Positions 54,355-61,904 of a stretch of DNA of 64,000 nt are shown piece by piece; within the stretch, counting starts at the first letter, position 1; every line of letters starts with the position of its first letter. The DNA lies in NCBI GenBank assembly GCA_963818225.1, contig CAWFRO010000011.1, positions 1,054,001-1,118,000 of the forward strand, in the 5' to 3' direction. The notes under the pieces are model-generated. The model ran no database searches. It was given only the letters and a program-made list of their open reading frames with translations, and was not told where the DNA came from. The DNA comes from Palsa-504 sp963818225 (lineage in GTDB: Bacteria; Actinomycetota; Actinomycetes; Streptosporangiales; Streptosporangiaceae). The translations under genes were made by a program, and so were the position numbers.

Positions 54355-55450
54355 CCAGCGACAGCAGCGCCCGCCTCGCTGTGCCGTCCCGGACAGAACA
54401 GCCAGTGAGAGTGGCTCTGTAATGGTTCTAGCCGGTACAAAGTCACTCTCATCTGGGTGGCCGCGAGGGCCAGCAGCTGTGCTGTACCGGCACTGCGCGG
54501 GGGTTCCTGCGGCCTATGTGCAGCGTGAGCGGGCGGTCGGCGGCACGCCTGTTCGCGGGCCGCCATTAGCTCGCGGGCTAGCTTTGCCTTGATCTGGAAG
54601 ACGAAGTCTTTTACGGCCTGGAAGGCGAGGTCTGGGCGGTCGCGGAAGATGGTGTGGCGGGCACCGGGAAGACGCACCAGGCGGGTGGTCTCCGCAGGCA
54701 GGCAGGCTGGCCAGCTCCTCGACTACGGGCAGCGGGCAGACCGGGTCGTCCTCACCAGCGAGGACCAGCACGGGACACCGGACGGCGCCAGTCACGCTCC
54801 AGGGGTCGAAGCCGCTGGCCAGCTGACTGGCGTAGTGCAGGCTGACGTCCATGTTCTTGATCATCCGGGCCAGGAACTGGCGGGATTCCCCGGCCCAGCC
54901 GGGCGTGGCGCTGTACAGCGGGTAGCAGACCCGGTTGAACTCAGCCTGGGAATCCGCGGTCTCATCAGCGTAAGTGCGCCGCGCGACGGCGGCTGCCTCG
55001 GGGCCGCCGAGGCGGCCGAACGCCTCGATGACGCGCTGCGGATCGCTGCGGCCCCCGGTGGTGTTGGCCAGGATGACGCCGCCGGGATGGTCGGGGAACA
55101 GCCCCGCGTAGCTGAGCACGACGTCCCCGCCGAAGCTGCTGCCAAGCACCACCGGCTTGTCTAGCCCGAGCGCGTCGCACAGCCGCCGTAGGTCATCAGC
55201 CCAGGTGCGCAAGATTCCAGAACTCGGCGCTGCTGTGATCGCTGCGGCCGTGACCGCGCAGGTCGAAGTACACCACCTGGAAGTCCTCGGCCAGCGGCCC
55301 CAGGGCGGACTTCACCGTCATGTGATCCAGCCCAGGGCCGCCGTGGACCGCCACCACGGCCGGGCGCTCTGCGGTCGTGTCTCCCTGCGGGATGACCGAC
55401 GGCCCGGACACATCGAACCACAAGGACACATCGCCAAGGCTGATACGCAT
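54351..55450 (-). pseudogene. Alpha/beta hydrolase (proline-iminopeptidase-like) broken by two frameshifts
   Basis: From ATG 55450 the first frame has AVHGGPGLDHM and YFDLRGHGRSD, then stops near 55196. The second frame resumes at RTWADDLRRLCDALGLDKP with the nucleophile elbow GSSFGG and the acid region LAGEDDPVCP. The third frame begins near 54695 (RLVRLPGARHTIFRDRP, containing the catalytic His). The first break is one extra T (AATCTTGCG). The second coincides with a four-base tandem repeat (AGGC three times, at about 54698-54712), where one extra unit shifts the frame. The family cleaves N-terminal proline or esters. Confidence 0.72.
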
Positions 55451-55716
55451 GCGACCTCCATGACATCTGCGGGCCGGGCTCAGAGGTCCACGCTAATCTC
55501 AACGGCGAGCTTGCGAGCCGCCGCCAGACGATCCGCACAGCGAAGCCCGGGCCGGGCGCGCCAGGCGGGCGAAGGGTAAGTATATCGGCTGATGAACCTC
55601 TAATTACCTGGACCGGCCGTTCCCCGGTGGGTGGCGGGGATCGGCCGTTGTCCTGAGAGCAGGCTCAGAGCCGGATAGTCGCTTCGATGGCCAGGCTTGA
55701 GACGTCAGGGCGAGTA

Positions 55717-55828
55717 GGTGGCCTCGATTACGAGGCGACGCGCTGAGCTGGCCTGACCGATGTGGGATTTATCGAAGATCGCTCTTCCGGGTAGGACGTC
55801 ACCTTCATTGGTTGGCGACCGCGCCTAG
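55717..55828. repeat. Left copy of the 112-bp imperfect duplication
   Basis: Aligns without large gaps to 55992-56103, with scattered substitutions. It contains the end-of-gene-like peptide VASITRRRAELA followed by TGA. Confidence 0.7.
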
Positions 55829-55991
55829 GGCAACGGATGGTGCGGATGGGGGAGAGGGACACTGGAGACTGCGGTCCTGGGGCTCCGTGGGATCCGCGGA
55901 TTGGGGTGCGTGTGCGCCTGGCCCCGCCTATTGGGGCCTGTGGGCCCCGGGCCCCAAATGGCCGCCTGCTTCGGCGTATCACACCGGGAAT

Positions 55992-56103
55992 TTGGTCTCG
56001 ATCACCAGGCGGCGCTCTGAGCTGATCTGACCGATGTGGGATTTATCTAAGACCCCTCTACTGGGTACGGAGCCACTCCCATTGGTTAGGGACACCGCGC
56101 CGG
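55992..56103. repeat. Right copy of the 112-bp imperfect duplication
   Basis: Counterpart of 55717-55828. The peptide here reads LVSITRRRSELI followed by TGA. Confidence 0.7.
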
Positions 56104-56138
56104 GACGACCCGTGCGCACCATACGTATCGCTGACACC

Positions 56139-56756
56139 TCAGCTGCCGTCTCGGAGGTTCTTCGGGGCGCCGGGCTGGAAGGAGATGTGGTCGAAGGTGG
56201 CGGTGCAGCCCTGGCCGGTCGGCGACTGAGCCAGGAAGCCGACCCGGACCAGCTCGGCCGGGTCCCCGCCGAGCGCGAAGTACCGCAGCAGCCGCCACGC
56301 CGATCCGTCCGCTGAGGCGTGGAAGGCCCAGGCCGCCCCGGACCGGGTGATCCGCAGCCACAGGGTGTCGCCGGTCACCTCGAAGGAATTGCAGTCATCG
56401 GAGACGCCCCGCGTCACGACCGTGACCGCGGTCGGCCGCTGCTGCGGCGAGTACTCCAGGCACACCTTGGCCCAGTGCCGTTCGCGGGCGTGCAGCAGCA
56501 GCGCGCCCGCGTCGTACATGCTGCCGAACTCCACCTGGACCTGGGCGGCCAGCGTGAAGTCGCCCGCCGGGGGCAGGCCCACGAAGCGGCCCGCGTCCGG
56601 GACCTGCCCGGGATCAGCCCCGGCCGGATCGACGAACAGGTCGGTCCCGGCCGCCGCGCTGAGGATCAGCACGCCGCGCCGCACGTGGCAGCCCGGCGGC
56701 GGGCTCCCGGCCGGCTCCAGCGGGAACGGCAAACTGGGCAATTTCAGCGCAGCCAC
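56139..56756 (-). CDS. DUF1349 (concanavalin-like) protein
   Basis: About 205 residues from GTG 56756; the frame is open to ATG 56831. GDFTLAAQVQVEF, YDAGALLLHARERHWAKVCLEY, VVTRGVSDDCNS, TLWLRITRSGAAWAFHAS and RVGFLAQSPTGQG are typical of DUF1349 proteins, which adopt a jelly-roll fold. No enzymatic function is known. It is divergent from the VOC gene with 73 bp between. Confidence 0.85.
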   Translation of the reverse strand: MAALKLPSLPFPLEPAGSPPPGCHVRRGVLILSAAAGTDLFVDPAGADPGQVPDAGRFVGLPPAGDFTLAAQVQVEFGSMYDAGALLLHARERHWAKVCLEYSPQQRPTAVTVVTRGVSDDCNSFEVTGDTLWLRITRSGAAWAFHASADGSAWRLLRYFALGGDPAELVRVGFLAQSPTGQGCTATFDHISFQPGAPKNLRDGS

Positions 56757-56829
56757 CCGGGTAGTGTGCCACGACCCGCGGCCCGGCGCGGACGCGGGAT
56801 TGCCGCATCCCGTTGCTACGCTCGTCGGC

Positions 56830-57207
56830 ATGCTAGATCACCTGGGCTTGCAGCCTCGCGACGTCGAGGCGTCGCTCGGCTTCTACCTGCGGACCTTTGC
56901 CGCGATCGGGATGCGCGAGGTAATGCGCTTCCCGAACGGCGACAGCCTCGTAGTCGGCCTGGCCGGCCCGGACGGCATCCCCACGTTCTGGCTGAGCCCG
57001 GCCACCGGGAACGAGACCAGGGAACTGCACATCGCGTTCCGCGCGCCCGACCGGGCCGCGGTCGACGCCGTGCACGAGGCCGCCGTGGCGGCCGGGGCCG
57101 AGGTCCTGCACGCCCCCCGCGAATGGCCGGAGTACCACCCCGGCTACTACGCCGTGTTCCTGCGCGATCCCGACGGTCACAACGTCGAGGCCGTCCACCA
57201 CGGATAA
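56830..57207 (+). CDS. Glyoxalase/bleomycin-resistance (VOC) family protein
   Basis: A 125-residue VOC protein from ATG 56830. LDHLGLQPRDVEASLGFYL marks the first beta-alpha-beta unit with a metal-type His (H4). HIAFRAPDRAAVDAVHEA and the C-terminal FLRDPDGHNVEAVHH provide the second unit and a conserved Glu. Metal-dependent isomerase, lyase or binding functions are all possible. It stands alone and converges with the FUSC gene. Confidence 0.88.
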   Translation: MLDHLGLQPRDVEASLGFYLRTFAAIGMREVMRFPNGDSLVVGLAGPDGIPTFWLSPATGNETRELHIAFRAPDRAAVDAVHEAAVAAGAEVLHAPREWPEYHPGYYAVFLRDPDGHNVEAVHHG

Positions 57208-57224
57208 TGCCAGTGACCGCGCGG

Positions 57225-58490
57225 TCAGGCCCTCGGCCTGGCCCGGGACTTGCGCCGGCGGCGCAGCATCCGCGGCGGCCTGCGCGCGGGTCCCGGCGGC
57301 GACGGGCGCTTAGGCTCCAGCTCGCCGCGCAGGCGGTCCAGGTGAGCCAGGATCTCCCCGCGCAGCGGCCAGCCGTCCGGACGTTCGGCGGGGTCGGTGG
57401 CCAGCAGGTCCGCCAGCCGGTCCTGCCGGCGCTGGGCCTCCTCCAGGTGATCTTCCAGCTGCTCCGCGATCGGGCCGGTCCGCGGCTGCAGGGAGCCGGC
57501 GGGCGGGCGGCCGGCCTCGATGAGCTGGCCGTAAGCGCTGACGCCGGCCGCGAGCTCGGCGATGACCGCGGCCAGCCGCGCGCGGGTCTCCGGGTCCTTG
57601 ACCGGGCTGTCGTCGCTGTCCAGCCGCGCGCTGTCGGCCACCGCGCGGGCTAGCACACGCAGGTCTATGGCGGCCCGCTCCAGCGTGTCGACGCCGTCCC
57701 GCAGCCCGGCCGCCGGGTCGGGGTACCGCAGTCGGCGGGGGTTCAGCCGCACGCTCTCCTCGGCCTGGCCCAGCGCCTCGTCCAGCCGGTCGATCTCGCC
57801 GCGCAGCGCGCGGGTCTGCTCCAGCCACTCCGCGGCGCGACGCGGATCCGGCACGGTGGCCAGGCCGTCCGCCATCTCGCCGAGCAGCGCGGCCATCTGC
57901 CGGGTCAGGTCGCCGATCGCGTCCCTGGCCGGCTGCACCCGCAGCGGCGCGAAGATCAGGCCGGCGGCCAGCCCGGCCGCCGCCCCGACCAGCGTCTCGG
58001 TGATACGGCTGGTCGCGGCCGCGTGCGAGTCGACCGAGAAGATCAGCATCGCGCTGATCGGCACCTCCAGGGTCTCCTCGTGCAGGCGGAGCATCAGGCC
58101 GAGGGCGAGCGTCCCCGCGATGAGCAGGCCGAGGACCCACCAGCTGAACGGGACGTAGGCGGCCACCGCGACCGCGGCCAGCACGCCCGCGGTGACGCCG
58201 ATGACCCGCTGGACGGCGCTGCGGATGGTATGGAACAAGGTGGCCTGCACCACCAGGAGCGCGGTCAGCGGGGCGAGCACCGACCGGGTCGACCCGCCCG
58301 GCAGCTGCAGCGCGAGCAGGTAGGCGAAGACCCCGGTCAGCGTCATCCGGGTGATGTACACCGCGGCCGGCTGCGCCCGGCGGCGCACCAGGGTGAGCTG
58401 CTCGGCCTGGTGCCTGGCGACGGCCATGGCCGCCTCGCCGACGCCTTCGCTGGACCCGGAGCGGATTCGGAAACGGTTCATGAGCTGCAT
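57225..58490 (-). CDS. FUSC/aromatic-acid-exporter-like membrane protein
   Basis: About 421 residues; ATG 58490 is preferred, with ATG 58520 and 58481 as alternatives. Six helices lie in the N-terminal half (ITRMTLTGVFAYLLALQL, LTALLVVQATLF, VIGVTAGVLAAVAVAAY). A long alpha-helical cytoplasmic half (about 200-400) is rich in Glu/Arg/Leu, and the tail is strongly basic (MLRRRRKSRARPRA). This half-FUSC layout is common in actinobacteria. The substrate is unknown. Confidence 0.83.
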   Translation of the reverse strand: MQLMNRFRIRSGSSEGVGEAAMAVARHQAEQLTLVRRRAQPAAVYITRMTLTGVFAYLLALQLPGGSTRSVLAPLTALLVVQATLFHTIRSAVQRVIGVTAGVLAAVAVAAYVPFSWWVLGLLIAGTLALGLMLRLHEETLEVPISAMLIFSVDSHAAATSRITETLVGAAAGLAAGLIFAPLRVQPARDAIGDLTRQMAALLGEMADGLATVPDPRRAAEWLEQTRALRGEIDRLDEALGQAEESVRLNPRRLRYPDPAAGLRDGVDTLERAAIDLRVLARAVADSARLDSDDSPVKDPETRARLAAVIAELAAGVSAYGQLIEAGRPPAGSLQPRTGPIAEQLEDHLEEAQRRQDRLADLLATDPAERPDGWPLRGEILAHLDRLRGELEPKRPSPPGPARRPPRMLRRRRKSRARPRA

Positions 58491-58678
58491 ACCGAGGTGG
58501 AGTGGGCGGCGGGATACCACAATGCTCTCACCGAGAGCAAAATTTCACTACCAGCCCAACGCGGATGCGGCCCAGCTATTCCCGCGGCCTGGTCAGCCCC
58601 GCGGCCCGGAGCCCGCGGCCCGGTCAGCCCCGCGCGCGCCCGGCTCAGCCCTCCGGCCCGGTCAGCCCTCCGGCCCGG

Positions 58679-59840
58679 TCAGCCCTCCGACCTGGCCAGC
58701 ACCGCCGATCCAGCCAGGATCGCCACCGGGACGACCGCCAGGGCCGCCAGCGCCCAGGACAGCCCGAGCCCCTCGGCGATCAGCCCCACCGCTAGCGGCC
58801 CGAGCCCGCCCGCCAGCCCGGCGGCACTGCTGAGCGTGACCGCGACCGGGCTGCGCCCGGGCAGGCTGCCGTACAGCCGGGCCTGCAGCAGCGGGTACCA
58901 CGGTGCGGTGGCCGCGCTCAGCACGGCCAGGATGGCCAGCTTGGCCGCCGGTCCTGGCGCGAGCAGGAAGCCCGGATAGGCCAGCGCGGCCGCGGCCGCG
59001 CTGGCCCGCAGCACGGTCACGTCCGCCACCCGCTCCAGGACGAACACCAGGGCCGCGTCCCCGGCCAGGGCGGCACCGAGCCGGATCGCGATCGCGAGCG
59101 CCGCGATTCCCGGCCTCAGGTGCGCCACGTCGACCAGGTACAGCGCGAGGAACCCGGTGAGCACGTCGACCAGCAGGTCGGCCACCTCCAGCAGCACCAG
59201 CCAGCGCACCACCGACCAGTCCCGCAGCGCGGCCAGGACCTCCCGCGCCCGTTCGGTCCACGCCGGGCTGGCCACCGGAACGCCGCTGCCGCGCCCCTGC
59301 GGGGCCCCGGCCCGGGTCCCGCAGGCATGTGCCGACCCAGGCCAGGGCGGCCAGCGCAGCCAGCACCAGGTAGGCCGCCCGCCAGCCGCCCCCGGCCGCC
59401 AGCACCGCCGCGAGCAGCAGCGGCCCGGCCACCGCGCCGGCCGATCCGGCCAGGTCCCAGCGCGCCATGACCTGGGCCTGCCGGTCCGGGTCGGCCTCCA
59501 TGAGCTCGGCCTGGGTCAGCGAGACGAACGCGCCCGAGGCCGGGTAGAAGACGGTGAACGCGGCCAGCAGCACGGCGTACGAGCGCGCCCCGGCCACCGC
59601 GAGCAGGCTCAGCACGAACACGATGCCGCCGCCGAGGATGAACCGCCGCCGCCGGCCGGCGTCACCAGCCAGGATCCCCAGCGGAAGCTCAAGCGCGCCG
59701 CCGACCAGCAGCGGCACCGACGCGAGCAGGCCGACCTGGCCGTAACTCAGCCCGAGGTCATGGCGGATCAGCGGCAGCGCCGCGCCCTTGGCGCCGTCGG
59801 CCAGCTCGTCGGCCAGTTCAACCGCGAGGGCCACCGCCAA
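58679..59840 (-). CDS. MFS transporter, one-base frameshift near the middle
   Basis: From a TTG at 59840 the first six helices (LLASVPLLVGGALELPLGIL, RRRRFILGGGIVFVLSLLAV, AELMEADPDRQAQVMARWDL) are in frame until about 59320. The second half (WSVVRWLVLLEVADLLVDVL, then AILAVLSAATAPWYPLL, LAGGLGPLAVGLIAEG) continues in another frame from 59275 to a stop at 58679. One extra base in the G/C-run region 59280-59325 explains the break. The gene end is duplicated as a 17-bp tandem repeat (TCAGCCCTCCGGCCCGG) at 58645-58690. The substrate is unknown. Confidence 0.78.
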
Positions 59841-59889
59841 GGCGGAGAGGGCTGGCTTTCAGCGTCAATAAAAACCCATGCCGCTCATG

Positions 59890-60348
59890 TTACGTTCTGC
59901 GGTTCTCGATCCGCCAGACCAGCCGGAGCCCGGACCAGTCGTCGTCGATCGCGGCCACCTTGACGTCGACCAGCCCGATCGGCAGCGCGTGCTCGCGGAT
60001 GACGGTATCGGTGATGTCGCTGCGGTGACCGCCGGCCCGGCGCGGCCACGCGGCCCACAAGGCTCCGGCCGGGTAGATGCGTCGCGCTAGGCCGTCGAGC
60101 TCGCCGCCGATCTCGCCCGCGGCGGCGAAGAACGCGATGATCACGTCGGCCGGGCCGTCCGGGCCCGCATCGAGCAGGCCCGCCGGCGGGTCGGCCAGGG
60201 CCCAGCCCGGCGGGGGATGGTGCAGGTGAGCGTGCTGTCCAGCCCGCAGGCCCAGCTTGGCGGCCTGCGACCGGCCGGAGTAGCCGGCCGGGCCAGCAGG
60301 GCCGGAGCGCCCGGCCGGGCCGGCCGGGCCAGCAGGGGGAGGGGTCAC
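59890..60348 (-). CDS. DUF3052 family protein
   Basis: A 152-residue protein from GTG 60348. The N-terminus is a Gly/Pro/Ala repeat (GPAGPAG units). The domain shows QAAKLGLRAGQ, HHPPPGWAL, DVIIAFFAAAGE, ALWAAWPRRAGGHRSDIT and LVDVKVAAIDDDWSGLRLVW, typical of actinobacterial DUF3052. No biochemical role is established. It is divergent from the padR gene. Confidence 0.87.
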   Translation of the reverse strand: MTPPPAGPAGPAGRSGPAGPAGYSGRSQAAKLGLRAGQHAHLHHPPPGWALADPPAGLLDAGPDGPADVIIAFFAAAGEIGGELDGLARRIYPAGALWAAWPRRAGGHRSDITDTVIREHALPIGLVDVKVAAIDDDWSGLRLVWRIENRRT

Positions 60349-60476
60349 GAGCCCGACTTAGTATCACGCCGCTCCGGCCAGCGCAAGGGGGCGGGCCTCC
60401 GATTGCGGCGGGGGGTCAGGCGGCTGGGTGAAGACGGGTGCTAACCGGCCTGCCGGGGCCCGTCAGAGGTGGAAGG

Positions 60477-60487
60477 ATACTCAGTAT
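60477..60487. promoter_or_regulatory. Palindrome ATACTCAGTAT, candidate PadR operator
   Basis: A perfect 5+1+5 inverted repeat 21 bases before the padR start, in a locally AT-rich stretch (TACTCAGTATGCTACTCG). Regulators of this family usually repress their own operon through such sites. The assignment is inferred from position. Confidence 0.55.
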
Positions 60488-60508
60488 GCTACTCGTTAAG
60501 GTCACCCA

Positions 60509-61114
60509 GTGAGCGTCCGGCATGCCTTGCTCGCGCTGCTCAGCGAGGGCCCCAAGTACGGCCTTCAGCTGCGCGAGGAATTCGAGGACCGGACCGGGGA
60601 GGTCTGGCCGCTGAACGTTGGCCAGGTCTACACCACACTGCAGCGGTTGGAGCGGGACGGTCTCGTCGAGTCCGACGACACCGCGCCGGACGGGCCGCAG
60701 AAGATCTTCCGGATCACCGCCGACGGAGAGCGGGAACTGGCCGGCTGGCTGCGCACGCCGCCCGACCTGGCTTCCCCGCCGCGCGACGAGCTGGTCATGA
60801 AGGTGCTCGTGGCGATGCGCGTCCCGGCCGTCAACGTGCACGACGTGATCCAGGTCCACCGCCGGTACCTGGTCGAGCTGATGCAGCAGTGGACCCGGAT
60901 CAAGGAGGCCGAGGCCGGGTCGGACATCAGCCTGGCGCTGGTCGTCGACGCGGAGCTGTTCCGGCTGGATGCGGTCGTCCGGTGGCTGGACTCGGCCGAC
61001 GGCCGCATCCAGCGGTCCGCCGCCGACCGGCTAGGTGAGCCGCCCGCTGCGCCCGCTCCGGCGCCCGCCAGCCCCCTGCCCAGGGCCCGCCGGCGCACCC
61101 GGACCGCGAGGTAG
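60509..61114 (+). CDS. PadR-family transcriptional regulator
   Basis: A 201-residue regulator from GTG 60509. The winged helix has VRHALLALLSEGPKYGLQL, GEVWPLNVGQVYTTLQRLER and DGPQKIFRITADGERELAGW. The C-terminal helical dimerisation domain (Vir_act_alpha_C-like) and a Pro/Arg tail follow. It heads an operon with an ABC ATPase 67 bp downstream and an FtsX permease. It probably represses that exporter until a ligand binds. Confidence 0.9.
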   Translation: MSVRHALLALLSEGPKYGLQLREEFEDRTGEVWPLNVGQVYTTLQRLERDGLVESDDTAPDGPQKIFRITADGERELAGWLRTPPDLASPPRDELVMKVLVAMRVPAVNVHDVIQVHRRYLVELMQQWTRIKEAEAGSDISLALVVDAELFRLDAVVRWLDSADGRIQRSAADRLGEPPAAPAPAPASPLPRARRRTRTAR

Positions 61115-61181
61115 GAACCCTCATGCGAATCAGAGAAACGGGGAACGTCATGAAACTGCGAAAGGAAACGGGGGTCTCGCG

Positions 61182-61904
61182 ATGAGCGTCCTCGAACTAC
61201 GGCACGTGTCACGGACCTACGGCCAGGGCGTCGCCGAGGTGCACGCGCTGGATGACGTGAATCTGACCGTCGAGGCCGGCTCCATGGTGGCGGTGATGGG
61301 CCCGAGCGGTTCCGGCAAGTCCACCCTGCTGACCATCGCCGGGAGCCTGGAGGAGCCGTCCAGCGGGGAGGTCTACATCAACGGCGTCTCGCTGGCGTCG
61401 ATGTCGCGTAACGCCCGGGCTCAGCTGCGCCGCCGCCAGATCGGGTTCGTCTTCCAGGACTTCAACCTGCTGCCCGGGCTCACCGCGGCCGAGAATGTGG
61501 CCCTGCCGCTCGAGCTGGACGGCACCTCGGCCCGCAAGGCGCGCATCGCGGGCCTGCAGTCGCTGGCGGAGCTGGGCCTGGATGCCCGGGCCGGGAGTTT
61601 CCCCGACCAGCTGTCCGGCGGGGAACGGCAGCGGGTTTCGATCGCCCGGGCCGTGGTCGGCGACCGGCGCCTGCTGCTGGCCGATGAGCCTTCCGGCGCG
61701 CTGGATTCGACGAACGGCGAGGCCGTCATGCGCCTTATTCATGCCGCGTGCAAGCGGGGCGTGGCCGCCGTCGTCGTGACCCACGACGCGCAGCTGGCCT
61801 CATGGGCCGACCGGGTGGTCTTCCTGCGGGACGGCCGGGTGACGGACCAGACCCTCCCGCCCGCCGGCCCGGAGTCGCTGCTCGCCCCGGAGCAGGTCCA
61901 GTGA
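61182..61904 (+). CDS. ABC transporter ATPase, MacB/LolD type
   Basis: A 240-residue ATPase from ATG 61182; the AAAGGAAACGGGGG upstream serves as ribosome binding site. Walker A is GPSGSGKST, the signature LSGGERQRVSIA, Walker B LLLADEPSGALD and the H-loop VVTHDAQLA. The early GFVFQDFNLLPGLTAAENV stretch is typical of FtsE/LolD/MacB. It overlaps the permease gene (GTGA). Such pairs export peptides, lipids or sense envelope stress. Confidence 0.92.
   Translation: MSVLELRHVSRTYGQGVAEVHALDDVNLTVEAGSMVAVMGPSGSGKSTLLTIAGSLEEPSSGEVYINGVSLASMSRNARAQLRRRQIGFVFQDFNLLPGLTAAENVALPLELDGTSARKARIAGLQSLAELGLDARAGSFPDQLSGGERQRVSIARAVVGDRRLLLADEPSGALDSTNGEAVMRLIHAACKRGVAAVVVTHDAQLASWADRVVFLRDGRVTDQTLPPAGPESLLAPEQVQ

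Larger units (their letters stand above)
55451..56138. other. Gene-free region with an imperfect 112-bp duplication
   Basis: No supported gene. Copies at 55717-55828 and 55992-56103 share long identical blocks, for example CTGACCGATGTGGGATTTAT. In the plus direction both read SITRRR followed by A or S, then EL, one residue and a stop. They look like two copies of the same gene end. A weaker third similarity lies at about 55675-55700. Confidence 0.6.
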
